A stretch of 64,000 bases of DNA, from NCBI GenBank assembly GCA_030427245.1, contig JAUHXA010000003.1, positions 140,889-204,888 on the forward strand, given 5' to 3'. This DNA comes from Bacteroidia bacterium. Lineage in GTDB: Bacteria > Bacteroidota > Bacteroidia > Chitinophagales > UBA2359. Positions 20,851 to 29,611 of this stretch are shown in pieces. The first letter of the stretch is position 1. The number at the start of each line of letters is the position of its first letter. The notes beneath the pieces were generated by a model that did no database searches, had not been told where the DNA came from, and saw only the letters and a list, made by a program, of their open reading frames with translations. A program made the translations under genes and the position numbers.

Positions 20851-20882
20851 TGGTTGAAAATATAAGTAAATGGCTTGAAATT

Positions 20883-21626
20883 CTAACTTCCTAAAAGCAT
20901 TTGGGCCAAGACATAATCTGACAACAAAATAAGTATATCTGCATAAACTACAGCTTTGGTACTTGCTGCCGCCAACTGTATGGTGCCACCTTTCACATTG
21001 TAGCCCTGAAAACAGGCTATAGAAGAAAAAAGAAAGGCAAAGACAAATGATTTGATAAGCATCAATTGTATATTGAAGGGATTGTAAAATATTCGCAAGC
21101 CCCTTTCAAATTCGGTAACGGTCAAATATCCCCCACCAACGCTTGCAATTAATCCTCCTCCAATACCAATCACAGCTGCAAAAACCACCAAAAGAGGGGT
21201 CACTGCAAAGGCTGCTATCATTTTTGTACCCACCAAATAAGAAGAAGTGTTGATGCCCATGATTTCCATCGCATCAATTTGTTCAGAAATTCGCATGTTT
21301 CCCAACTCAGAAGACATATTAGACCCAGCTTTTCCCGCCAAAATCATGCAGGATAGTGTGGGAGCCATTTCGATGATCATGGTGTCTCTTACGATGTATC
21401 CAATATAGTACATCGGCACTACAAAGTCCTGAACCTGATAAGCGAACTGAACTGCAGTAACCGCTCCAATAAACAAAGATACCACTAATACGATGGGCAG
21501 TGACTCAATGCCGATGCTGTTCATTTGGCGGAAGGTTTCTTTCCAATACATCGAGAATTTTTCGGGTTTGCTGAACAGCGTCCCCAAAAATTGAACATAC
21601 TTTCCAATGTATTCAAAAAATTTCAT
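20883..21626 (-). CDS. MlaE-family lipid ABC transporter permease (first copy)
   Basis: This 247-residue protein is another MlaE/YrbE permease, with a GAVTAVQFAYQ segment, an RDTMIIEMAPTLSC stretch and the EQIDAMEIMGIN coupling motif near residue 114. It is the upstream member of a tandem pair with the gene at 20119-20850; the two align along their whole length. MlaE normally works as a homodimer with two MlaF ATPases and an MCE protein, so the two paralogues could form a heterodimer (inference). It follows rimM by 43 bases and is probably cotranscribed with it. The cognate ATPase must be encoded elsewhere. Confidence 0.92.
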   Translation of the reverse strand: MKFFEYIGKYVQFLGTLFSKPEKFSMYWKETFRQMNSIGIESLPIVLVVSLFIGAVTAVQFAYQVQDFVVPMYYIGYIVRDTMIIEMAPTLSCMILAGKAGSNMSSELGNMRISEQIDAMEIMGINTSSYLVGTKMIAAFAVTPLLVVFAAVIGIGGGLIASVGGGYLTVTEFERGLRIFYNPFNIQLMLIKSFVFAFLFSSIACFQGYNVKGGTIQLAAASTKAVVYADILILLSDYVLAQMLLGS

Positions 21627-21669
21627 AGAGAGATAACCTATTTTCTGTTCTAAATGTTTTGTTTGATTT

Positions 21670-22203
21670 TTAAAGCTCTAACAGTCCATCGGGCAAATCC
21701 ATTTGAATGATTTTTGCCTCTTCATCAATAATGTGAATCATGTCTTCATGAATAGGAATCAACAGTTCCCTATTCTCATAGTTGAGTTGAAGTAATTCAT
21801 GTTGGGGAAGATAGACAATTCCTTCAATCTTTCCTATAATTTGGTCTCGATCATCAATCAAGGTGTAATCCACCAAAAAAGCCCATTCTTCTTCCTCCCC
21901 CTGTATGTATTCGAGCACCAATTCTTCTTTGAAGTACAGGCTCGAATTTTGAAGTTTGTTGGCATCCTGGATGGTATCTATGTCTTCAAATTTGATGCTT
22001 GTATTGTTGGAATCTACATTTTCGATGTTTTCAATAAAATAAGGTGCAAACTGCCCCCGAATACTCACAAAGATATGGTCGGGTTGATGCTCGCTTAAAT
22101 AATCTATAAAAAAATCTTCAAAAGAGGCTCTTAATGCTCCTTTTAGCCCTTTAGGTTTTGTAAGAAAACCTACTTTACAGTAGTTTGGTGTTGGCATAAT
22201 CAA
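21670..22203 (-). CDS. rimM: 16S rRNA processing protein RimM
   Basis: RimM binds ribosomal protein S19 and helps mature the 3' (head) domain of 16S rRNA. The 177-residue protein shows the expected two beta-barrel layout: an N-terminal domain beginning near YCKVGFLTKPKGLKGALR and a C-terminal PRC-barrel around residues 105-170 (VDYTLID, LIPIHEDMI), ending with the typical DLPDGLLEL tail. Length matches the family. Either of two nearby ATGs (22203 or 22197) could be the start. It follows rpsP, the usual partner in bacteria, but an intrinsic terminator lies between them. The following genes are mlaE paralogues rather than the common trmD. Confidence 0.93.
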   Translation of the reverse strand: MIMPTPNYCKVGFLTKPKGLKGALRASFEDFFIDYLSEHQPDHIFVSIRGQFAPYFIENIENVDSNNTSIKFEDIDTIQDANKLQNSSLYFKEELVLEYIQGEEEEWAFLVDYTLIDDRDQIIGKIEGIVYLPQHELLQLNYENRELLIPIHEDMIHIIDEEAKIIQMDLPDGLLEL

Positions 22204-22231
22204 TTAAAGAGGGGTAATTTACAATAAAAAA

Positions 22232-22263
22232 CCCTCAAAAGAACATTTATTTTCCTTTGAGGG
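22232..22263 (-). terminator. Intrinsic terminator between rpsP and rimM
   Basis: On the minus strand CCCTCAAA (22263-22256) pairs with TTTGAGGG (22239-22232) and is followed directly by TTTTTTATT. This is a standard intrinsic terminator, 40 bases after the rpsP stop. It would lower rimM and mlaE expression relative to rpsP, or fully separate them. Confidence 0.8.
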
Positions 22264-22302
22264 CTGTGAAAATTGTTTCATCGAAACTTTGAAAGCGATT
22301 TT

Positions 22303-22983
22303 TTAATCTTCTTTCTTTTCGTCTTCATCACTACCACTTACCAATTCAGTGATGGTCTCTACCACAGAGCTTGCTGCTTCTTTCACACTTTCAACAGCAT
22401 CCTCTACCATTTCTTTAGCACCTTCAACCACATTCTCAACTGCTTCGGAAGCTTTTTCTAAAACAGTTTCTTCCTCCTCAACGGCCGTTTCTTCTTCTGA
22501 AGTTGAGGCTTCTGCCTGCTCGGCTTCTTCTGCAACTGCTTTTTCTACCTCTTCTTTAGCAATATCCAAAGCCAACAAAGAGATAGTTGATTTTTCTTCT
22601 TCGAGCAAGTCCACCAACACTATGCGTACATCTTTGGCTTTTTGGCGTTTGCGTCTTTTAGCCAAGAAATCGTCCATCAATTTTGCTGCATCGTCTTCGG
22701 TCAAAGCACCTTTACGAACACCACGTTGCAGATGTTTCATGTACATCACTCCTGCTCTTTTGAGCAAAGAACGAACTGTATCAGTAGGTTCTGCACCATT
22801 TGCCAGCCACTTCAATGCTTTTTCTCTATCCAATTCTACTTGTGCGGGTTGAGTTGTTGGGTTGTACCAACCTACTCTTTCAATGATTCGACCATCTCTT
22901 TTTGAGCGAGCGTCTGCTGCTACAATGTGGTAAAATGGTCTTCTGATTCTCCCATGCCGTTGTAATCTTAGTCTAACAGGCAT
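22303..22983 (-). CDS. rpsP: 30S ribosomal protein S16 with long acidic tail
   Basis: The N-terminal part (residues 1 to about 110) is ribosomal protein S16: it opens PVRLRLQRHGRIRRPFYHIV, followed by RDGRIIERVGWYNP and the EPTDTVRSLLKRAG motif. S16 is needed for 30S assembly. Typical bacterial S16 is 80-90 residues and Bacteroidota forms are somewhat longer; this one has 226. From about residue 135 on, the sequence is almost only E, A, V, K and S, with 11-residue-like amphipathic repeats (EKASEAVENVVEGAKEMVEDA) as in LEA-type helices, ending SDEDEKKED. Compositional continuity and reading through a single frame argue against a sequencing error. The gene has its own -7 box and a leader hairpin. 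Confidence 0.95.
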   Translation of the reverse strand: MPVRLRLQRHGRIRRPFYHIVAADARSKRDGRIIERVGWYNPTTQPAQVELDREKALKWLANGAEPTDTVRSLLKRAGVMYMKHLQRGVRKGALTEDDAAKLMDDFLAKRRKRQKAKDVRIVLVDLLEEEKSTISLLALDIAKEEVEKAVAEEAEQAEASTSEEETAVEEEETVLEKASEAVENVVEGAKEMVEDAVESVKEAASSVVETITELVSGSDEDEKKED

Positions 22984-23000
22984 AAATATATTCTACTTTA

Positions 23001-23041
23001 AGTTAAAAAATGCTCGCCAAGGTTGCTGAACAACCAGCGAG
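23001..23041 (-). promoter_or_regulatory. Terminator-like hairpin in rpsP leader
   Basis: On the minus strand CTCGC (23041-23037) pairs with GCGAG (23017-23013), and inside it GGTTG (23035-23031) pairs with CAACC (23025-23021). The stem is followed by CATTTTTTAA. It lies wholly within the rpsP 5' leader, between the -7 box and the ATG at 22983. It therefore looks like a transcription attenuator or an autoregulatory ribosomal-protein leader. No minus-strand gene lies upstream that it could terminate. Confidence 0.6.
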
Positions 23042-23052
23042 GATTAGCGGGC

Positions 23053-23060
23053 GCAAAGAT
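23053..23060 (-). promoter_or_regulatory. -7 box for rpsP
   Basis: TATCTTTG on the minus strand is an exact match to the Bacteroidota -7 consensus TAnnTTTG. Transcription would start near 23047 and give a leader of about 65 bases holding the hairpin at 23013-23041. No convincing -33 TTTG was found. Confidence 0.5.
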
Positions 23061-23218
23061 AGAATTATTTGGCAATGAATGAAAATAAAAGCAACAATAA
23101 AAAGCGAAAAGGTGACTTAACATTCAATTAACCAAAAAGCAATATCCAAATTACAAGATTTATTGTATTTTGGCTCTCGAAAAAATCAATTTTTAATTTA
23201 CTAAACACCTAATGAATT

Positions 23219-25780
23219 ATGTTTAAACACTTATCTATTTTTAAATATTCTGTACTATTGGTTATCGCATGTAGCTTTAATCATATGTTTGCAGCTCCTT
23301 GTGGTGAGGTATTTATTTCTGAATACGTGGAAGGAGGCAGCAACAATAAGTGTATAGAAATTTACAACCCAACTGCTAGCACTATCGATTTAGCTGCTGG
23401 AAACTATCAATTATTGTTTTATTTTGGGGGAAATAACTCCGCAAGTACAACTATTAGCTTAACGGGTTCTGTCGCTTCGGGAGATGTCTATGTAGTATGT
23501 GACAATGATGCAGATGATACTTTGTTGGCAGAAGCAGATCAAGAATCTACTTCAAATTTTTACAATGGAGATGATGCCATAGAATTACAAAAAGGAGGTA
23601 CGGTTATAGATGCCATTGGTCAAGTCGGTAATGATCCAGGTAGTCAGTGGGGTACGGGAAACGCCTCTACTCAAGACAATACCCTTAGAAGAAAATCAAC
23701 TATTCAAGAAGGAGATACAGATAGCAGCGATGCTTTCGACCCTGCTACTGAGTGGGATGGTTATGCAAACAATACCTTTGACGGAATTGGTAGTCACTCT
23801 ACCGATTGTATTCTTATCTCTTGCAGTATTTCTAACATCTCGGTAGAGAACTTAACTTCTTGTGATAATAATGGTACTGATGATGATGCAGGCGATGATA
23901 CTTTTACTTTTGATGTAACAGTTACATTTGCTGATCCACCAGATACAGGTTCTTTAGATTTGTCAGGCGATGTTTCTACCACCGTGGATGTTAGTAACTT
24001 GGACAGTCCCACTTCTCATACTTTCACAGCTTTTATTTTGGCGGCTGATGGAGGTAGTATTGATGTAACGGCAACTTTTTCCGAAGTACCCGCTTGTACT
24101 GCCAACGACGATTCTCAAACTGCTCCTTCTCATTGTTCCTTCAACCCTTGTGGTGATTTATTCTTTTCTGAATACATTGAAGGAAGCGGTAACAGCAAAT
24201 GCGTTGAAGTATATAATCCAACAGGAAGTGATATTGATATGGGAGCAGAAGGATATGCGGTTAAAATTTACTTCAATGGCTCATCAAGTGCAGGTACAAC
24301 GATTAATTTGATAGGAACAATTATCAGTGGTGGCACACATGTCGTTTGTGACGATGGTTCTACTACCGTAATCTACAACAAAGCTGATCAGTTTTCTACC
24401 TCTGGTTTTTTCAGTGGTGATGATGCAGTAGAATTGGTTCGAGGCAGCATCACTTTAGATGTGATTGGTCAGATTGGAAGCGACCCTGGTAGCGAATGGA
24501 ATTCAAATGGTGTAGGGACTCAAAATGAAACCCTTCGCAGAAAAGCAAGCGTTTTGGAAGGCGACAAATCGGGTGGAGACGATTTTGACCCAAGTCTTGA
24601 ATGGGATTCCTATCCTCAAAATAACAGCGATAACTTGGGGGTTCATGTCAGCGATTGTATCAGTTGTGATATTGATGTACAGATTGAAGGAAATGCAACT
24701 TTCTGTGCAGGTGAAAGTTCTGTCTTAGACGCAGGAGTTTACGAGCCTTTGGCAAATGTTTATGAGTGGTCGAATGGCGAAATGACTCAAATACTTGATA
24801 CTGATATTCCAGGAACTTACACTGTCACAGTGACCAATGATGCAGGTTGTCAAGGCACAGATGAAATCACCATCAATGGCTTGACTCCTTTTGAAGTAAC
24901 TTTAGGCAGCGAACAAGTCATGCAAGCCGATGCTTCTGGTTTACAAGTTTACGAAGTCGAAATTTGTGGAGGTGAATTCCCTTATACTTTAGACATCACA
25001 GCTTCTGGTTTTGCACTTACAGACATAGAATACACTGGTCCAAATTGCAGAAAAGCCATCGTTCAGTTTGACTTAGGAGTGGATTGGGTATTATACGTCA
25101 ATGACAGCAACGATTGTGGCCCAATTGTGATTGACAGCCAAGATTTGGCAACGACTGATTATGGCGTTTTGTCCATTGTCACAACTAATATGACACAAGA
25201 AACATGTCCTAACACTACAGATGGTGCATTGACCATCGAAATAGATGGAGGTGACAACAGTTGTGGCTCTTATGACATTAGTTGGACAGGTCCTTATTTG
25301 TCACAAACAGGAACGGTAGACGTCACTACATTACCCGCAAGTGTTTCTTTGGAGGGTTTGATTGCAGGCATTTACACCGTCACTATCACAGATTGTGATG
25401 GTCATTCGGTTTACAAAAATATTTCTGTGACTCGTAAAAATAGTCGCAGAGGACGACGTGGCAACCTTAACTGCCCTACTGCTCCTTCTGGAAAAGCTGC
25501 AATAGAACATGCCTCCATAAACTTTGTGGAACTCTATCCTAATCCATTCTCACAAACGGCTCAACTTGAATTTGGCTTGAGCATCACTACAAATGTGACG
25601 GTTGATATTTATACCATTGACGGTCGAAAAGCAGCAAATGTTTTTGATGGTACAGTGGAAGAAGGTCAAAACAATGTTTTTGTGATTGATGGTTCGGAAT
25701 TGACTGCGGGTATTTATGTACTCAAATTGACGACAGATTCTGGTGTAGTACATCATGAGAAATTGTATATCGCTAAATAA
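23219..25780 (+). CDS. Secreted protein with two lamin-tail domains, T9SS type A
   Basis: An 853-residue exported protein with a signal peptide (about 1-25, ending MFAAP). Two homologous lamin-tail (LTD) domains occupy about residues 27-195 and 305-480; both open CG(E/D)-FISEY-EG--N-KC-E-YNPT and carry GDDA-EL and DAIGQ-G-DPGS-W motifs. An Ig-like spacer joins them and a PKD/Ig-like domain ([13 protein letters not shown]) follows near 535. The last 85 residues ([13 protein letters not shown] ... GIYVLKL) form a T9SS type-A sorting domain, so it should be exported through the outer membrane and attached to the surface. LTDs in Bacteroidota often accompany secreted nucleases, but no nuclease domain is present here. 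The ATG at 23219 is the first in frame; the ATG at 23212 is soon stopped. Confidence 0.92.
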   Translation: MFKHLSIFKYSVLLVIACSFNHMFAAPCGEVFISEYVEGGSNNKCIEIYNPTASTIDLAAGNYQLLFYFGGNNSASTTISLTGSVASGDVYVVCDNDADDTLLAEADQESTSNFYNGDDAIELQKGGTVIDAIGQVGNDPGSQWGTGNASTQDNTLRRKSTIQEGDTDSSDAFDPATEWDGYANNTFDGIGSHSTDCILISCSISNISVENLTSCDNNGTDDDAGDDTFTFDVTVTFADPPDTGSLDLSGDVSTTVDVSNLDSPTSHTFTAFILAADGGSIDVTATFSEVPACTANDDSQTAPSHCSFNPCGDLFFSEYIEGSGNSKCVEVYNPTGSDIDMGAEGYAVKIYFNGSSSAGTTINLIGTIISGGTHVVCDDGSTTVIYNKADQFSTSGFFSGDDAVELVRGSITLDVIGQIGSDPGSEWNSNGVGTQNETLRRKASVLEGDKSGGDDFDPSLEWDSYPQNNSDNLGVHVSDCISCDIDVQIEGNATFCAGESSVLDAGVYEPLANVYEWSNGEMTQILDTDIPGTYTVTVTNDAGCQGTDEITINGLTPFEVTLGSEQVMQADASGLQVYEVEICGGEFPYTLDITASGFALTDIEYTGPNCRKAIVQFDLGVDWVLYVNDSNDCGPIVIDSQDLATTDYGVLSIVTTNMTQETCPNTTDGALTIEIDGGDNSCGSYDISWTGPYLSQTGTVDVTTLPASVSLEGLIAGIYTVTITDCDGHSVYKNISVTRKNSRRGRRGNLNCPTAPSGKAAIEHASINFVELYPNPFSQTAQLEFGLSITTNVTVDIYTIDGRKAANVFDGTVEEGQNNVFVIDGSELTAGIYVLKLTTDSGVVHHEKLYIAK

Positions 25781-25893
25781 ACAGAGATCAAAATCATGTA
25801 ATCTTACTATCCACTTGATTATGCGTATTAAAACGATTATCATGTAGATTGGATTTATGATGGACGATATTTGATGTCTGATTTATATCATAC

Positions 25894-25930
25894 AGTGCCG
25901 AATACCAAAATGGTGTTCGGCACTTTTTTT
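25894..25930 (+). terminator. Strong intrinsic terminator after LTD protein
   Basis: AGTGCCGAATACC (25894-25906) pairs along 13 bases, with one G-U, with GGTGTTCGGCACT (25912-25924) and is followed by seven T. It lies 113 bases after the stop of the LTD gene and abuts the stop codon of the convergent membrane-protein gene. Confidence 0.92.
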
Positions 25931-27326
25931 ATTTCCCCAACCAAAAGGGAATCTCAAAAACCCTCATTTCCTTCTCTTCCTCTTTTTCCTTCTTCGATTG
26001 CCATTCTTCAATTCGAAGCACGCTTTTGCCTTCTTCCAATGAAGCCGTAGGAATATAGGAAATAAGTCCTTTCTCCTCTTTGTTGGGATGTTGATAAAAA
26101 TGCCAATCTACTTTTTGAAGTTTGACATCATTCAGATAAACTTGGTAAAACTGCTCAAAACATTGCAGATAAGCCTCGTTTTGTCGTTGACTGTGTTGAA
26201 AATCATTCATTGAATCGTCTTTCTTCAGAGTTGTATCTCCACACACTTCCTTCAATTTCACATCCAAACGCTTGGTGTAAGGCACAAACAATTTCACAAA
26301 TTTTCCTTCAATCACATCCGATGATATCGAAGGTCGAGTAGCGTAACGGTGTGAAGGGCGAAGATTGTCATAAAACATGGGGTCAAGCGCAAACTCGTTA
26401 CTCTCCTCGGCGTAATAATCACGTGTTTCGATGCCGCCCATTCTCATCACGGTGTTTAAGGTAATAAATCCCGAAAGTCCCACTATGTAAATACCTATCA
26501 AGACATTCATCTTTCCAGCCGAAGTATTGGTAGAAAAGGTCATGGATAGGTAATGAAAAGGACGATTCAAAACATTAAAAATAAAACTACTGAATGTCCA
26601 ATATATCGGAAAATGGTATTTATCGGCAAAGGCTGTATGCTTGAGTTTGGTGTAATTGAAGAGCGACAGAACGATTCCAAATAAAACCATGAATCCTGCC
26701 AAAATAATGACTGTGATTTGATTATAGAGGTCGTCCCAATAATTGGGCACCAAAAACTTGATTATTAAACTCAATAAGAAAACCGAACTAACCAAAATAC
26801 TGGCACTCACCAAAGACAGAACTATCAGACCAGACGAAGCAAAAATGATGCTGCAAAGACGGTCTATTTGAATACTAAAATCTTCTAAGGTGGTTAATTT
26901 TTGACGTAGCTTCTCTACAAATTTTTTCCCTCCATAGGGATAATTATCATAGTCAATTCCTTTCGGATACACCGACATCAAGCCCAACACTCCAATCCAA
27001 AACACCCGCAAAGCAAAGTGAACCGAAAAATTAATCGCAATGGCATAAGAAGCAACACTCAAATAAGAGGTGAGAATGGACGCATACATAAACATGTCCT
27101 TATCAAAATTAAACGCTACATACAGTTGAAAGTCTGCTATAAGGGTAGGAAACTGCATCGCTGCAAAAATTGCCAAACCAGATATCAGCAGTTCTGGCTG
27201 CCAACTTTCTCGTTCTAGAGTCGTTAGCCAATCTGGTTTGACCGAAGATTTCTGGTTTAAATCGGTAAGTGGCTCAGTTTGTTCTTCTTTCATGAGGTTG
27301 TAGTATTTGTCATTCAAATTTAACAA
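25929..27326 (-). CDS. Hypothetical multi-pass membrane protein
   Basis: I do not recognise this family. The 465-residue protein has a short hydrophilic N-terminus, hydrophobic segments at about 46-72, 78-120 (probably two), 157-193, 203-227 and 268-292, and a soluble C-terminal part of about 170 residues that ends very charged (KKEKEEEKEMRVFEIPFWLGK region). No transporter, kinase or glycosyltransferase signature was seen. Two starts are possible: ATG 27326 or ATG 27293, which begins MKEEQ. It is transcribed divergently from the DUF3857 gene at 27451 with a 124-base gap, and its 3' end meets the terminator of the LTD gene. Confidence 0.8.
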   Translation of the reverse strand: MLNLNDKYYNLMKEEQTEPLTDLNQKSSVKPDWLTTLERESWQPELLISGLAIFAAMQFPTLIADFQLYVAFNFDKDMFMYASILTSYLSVASYAIAINFSVHFALRVFWIGVLGLMSVYPKGIDYDNYPYGGKKFVEKLRQKLTTLEDFSIQIDRLCSIIFASSGLIVLSLVSASILVSSVFLLSLIIKFLVPNYWDDLYNQITVIILAGFMVLFGIVLSLFNYTKLKHTAFADKYHFPIYWTFSSFIFNVLNRPFHYLSMTFSTNTSAGKMNVLIGIYIVGLSGFITLNTVMRMGGIETRDYYAEESNEFALDPMFYDNLRPSHRYATRPSISSDVIEGKFVKLFVPYTKRLDVKLKEVCGDTTLKKDDSMNDFQHSQRQNEAYLQCFEQFYQVYLNDVKLQKVDWHFYQHPNKEEKGLISYIPTASLEEGKSVLRIEEWQSKKEKEEEKEMRVFEIPFWLGK

Positions 27327-27450
27327 TAAAATTACATTCTGCTACAATTAGCTCACCTCTTGCAAACTATTCAGCTTCAAACATCGTTACACATTAACGT
27401 CAATTCATCTCTTTTCACATTCCAATACCCTAAATTTTAAACTTCAATAC

Positions 27451-29439
27451 ATGATTAAGCAAAAGATGATTTTTAATGATTTTTATGGAATTAAGATTTC
27501 TCTACTGTGGGTGATTTGTTTTCTGTTGACTACAAATACAATCACTGCACAAACACCAGATAAAGAAGCCATCAAAGCACAATTCCCAGATGCAAAAGCA
27601 GTATTTTTGAAGCAACATGAAACACTAAAAGTCAAATATGATGTTGATAAATGGAACATCCAAAGAAGCTTTGAAGAAGAAATGTTTTACCTTGAAAACG
27701 TAGGACAAATGTATGGAGAAAAATCCATTTACTACACCAGTTTTGAAGAAATCAAAGACCTTGAAGCTTATACCAAGGTTCCCTACAAAAAGGGTAAAAA
27801 AACACTCTATAACGAAGTTCCTGTCGAAAAAATAGATACCAAAGATGTCATGATGGGCGGCATTTTTTATTCTGATCACAAAGAAAAACAGTTCATTTTT
27901 CCTGCCGTACAAGAAGGAGCCATTACTTCCGTTTCCTACACCGAAGAAACCGACGAACCCCGATTATTGGGAGCCTTCTTCTTTAGTTCCTATATTCCTG
28001 TCCTCTCTTCAAAATTTACCGTCATAGTGCCTGAAAACGTAGAAATAACCTACAAGGTTTTGGGCGAAGACCTCGACAATATTGACTTCAAAGAACACAA
28101 AAAAGGTGCTGCTACACACTATACTTGGACTGCCAAAAATCTCCCCAAATTGGAACGAGAAGCAGATGCGCCAAGTACCAGCTATTATGCACCTCACGTA
28201 GTGGTTTATATCAAAAGTGGCACTTACGCAGACAAAACGGAGGAAGTGATTACAGGTGTTGAAGGCCTCTACAAATGGTACCATTATCTCGTCACACAAA
28301 CCGATGATGGAGAAGATACCGAACTTAAAGCGGTCGTGGACAAACTAATGGATGGCACTGAAACAGATGAAGAAAAGGTAAAAAAAATATTTCAATGGGT
28401 ACAAAGCAATATCAAATACGTAGCCTTTGAAGATGGTTTGGGTGGATTTATTCCGAGAGGGGCAAGTGACGTTTGCACCAAAAAGTACGGTGACTGCAAA
28501 GACATGAGCAATATTTTGGTCAAAATGTTGGATATTGCAGGGTTGAAGGCATACCATACATGGATTGGCTCTCGTGATAAGCCTTATTCCTACTACGATG
28601 TACCGACACCTATTGCTGACAATCACATGATTGCAGCCATCGAACTCAACGATGAAATTGTTTTTTTGGATGCAACAGGTGAATACCTTGCCTTTGGTTA
28701 TCCAACTTCTATGATTCAAGGCAAAGAGGCATTGATAGGAATGGGAAAAGACAATTTCAAAATCATCAAAGTGCCCGTTGTACCGAAAGAGGACAATACA
28801 CTAACCGAAACGGTGGAGGTAAACATTGAAGGAAAGGATCTGAAAGGCTCAGCTCAATCAACTTATGTGGGCTACAAAAAGATATTTGCAGAGTATGCCC
28901 GATTGAGGGCTGAGGCAGACGGAGCAACCGACCGTTTTTACAATGCTTATCTACAAAAAGGCAGCAATAAATTTGAAATCACTGACATTGAAGAAAGCGG
29001 TTTTTATAGCAGAGATAAAAATATTGACCTAAAATATGACTTTAAGGTTCCGAGCTACGTCAAAAAGGCAGGAGACAAACTTTATGTGAATCTCAACCTT
29101 GATAGAAAATGGAGCGATAGAGACATAGATTTAGAGAAACGAAAACTGGATAAAGAACGTGACTTTAAACAAATCGAGTATGCTACCTATCGCCTCAATA
29201 TTCCTGAAGGCTATGAAGTCGACTATGTTCCAGAGAACTACAAATTTGACCATGAAGAGTTTGGTTTTGAGATTCGCTATGAACAAAAAGACAATGCCAT
29301 CATTCTACATTCAGAGGTTTATATGAATCACCTCCTCCTGAAAAAGAGCAAATTCAAAGAATGGAATAAGATGATTGAGGCCATTTCGGATGCTTATCAG
29401 GAAGTAATTGTACTAAAAAGCACAGAAGACAATGGATAA
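27451..29439 (+). CDS. DUF3857 protein with intact transglutaminase triad
   Basis: An exported 662-residue protein: signal peptide about 1-34 (ending TITAQ), a DUF3857 beta-rich domain (about 55-260), a transglutaminase-like core (about 300-440) and a C-terminal beta domain with a helical end. The core shows the papain-like triad: Cys in KYGDCKDMSN (near 350), His in DNHMI (near 391) and Asp in FLDATGEY (near 408). It could be a periplasmic peptidase, amidase or cross-linking enzyme; the substrate is unknown. The next gene, 172 bases on, is a relative that has lost the triad. The gene at 41479 is the closest relative in the window and keeps the same motifs. Confidence 0.9.
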   Translation: MIKQKMIFNDFYGIKISLLWVICFLLTTNTITAQTPDKEAIKAQFPDAKAVFLKQHETLKVKYDVDKWNIQRSFEEEMFYLENVGQMYGEKSIYYTSFEEIKDLEAYTKVPYKKGKKTLYNEVPVEKIDTKDVMMGGIFYSDHKEKQFIFPAVQEGAITSVSYTEETDEPRLLGAFFFSSYIPVLSSKFTVIVPENVEITYKVLGEDLDNIDFKEHKKGAATHYTWTAKNLPKLEREADAPSTSYYAPHVVVYIKSGTYADKTEEVITGVEGLYKWYHYLVTQTDDGEDTELKAVVDKLMDGTETDEEKVKKIFQWVQSNIKYVAFEDGLGGFIPRGASDVCTKKYGDCKDMSNILVKMLDIAGLKAYHTWIGSRDKPYSYYDVPTPIADNHMIAAIELNDEIVFLDATGEYLAFGYPTSMIQGKEALIGMGKDNFKIIKVPVVPKEDNTLTETVEVNIEGKDLKGSAQSTYVGYKKIFAEYARLRAEADGATDRFYNAYLQKGSNKFEITDIEESGFYSRDKNIDLKYDFKVPSYVKKAGDKLYVNLNLDRKWSDRDIDLEKRKLDKERDFKQIEYATYRLNIPEGYEVDYVPENYKFDHEEFGFEIRYEQKDNAIILHSEVYMNHLLLKKSKFKEWNKMIEAISDAYQEVIVLKSTEDNG

Positions 29440-29459
29440 TTAGTGGTTTTATTACAGTT

Positions 29460-29555
29460 TTGAACAGGAATATTCTACGAAAAAGAACCTCACTTGAGGC
29501 AGCAGAAAACTCAACGTTCATTGGGAATTCATTCTTGTAAAAAACTCCTGTTCAA
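29460..29555 (+). other. Long-range inverted repeat between DUF3857 genes
   Basis: TTGAACAGGA (29460-29469) and TCCTGTTCAA (29546-29555) are exact 10-base inverted repeats 76 bases apart. Inside them CCTCA (29488-29492) faces TGAGG (29495-29499). The stretch fills most of the gap before the start at 29612 and could fold as a branched leader RNA. No T run follows, so it is not an ordinary terminator. Confidence 0.4.
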
Positions 29556-29611
29556 TATTGATAAACATACAAAGTAATTCAACAGTATATCAATTCAACA
29601 ATATAATAAAC

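Noticed and set aside
22349..22852. Ser-rich plus-strand frame of 167 codons over rpsP
   Set aside because: It is the antisense reading of the Glu/Ala-rich S16 tail; the opposite frame is a recognised ribosomal protein.
29558..29611. Upstream ATG for the second DUF3857 gene
   Set aside because: The extra 18 residues are polar and precede a perfect signal peptide that starts at the ATG at 29612.
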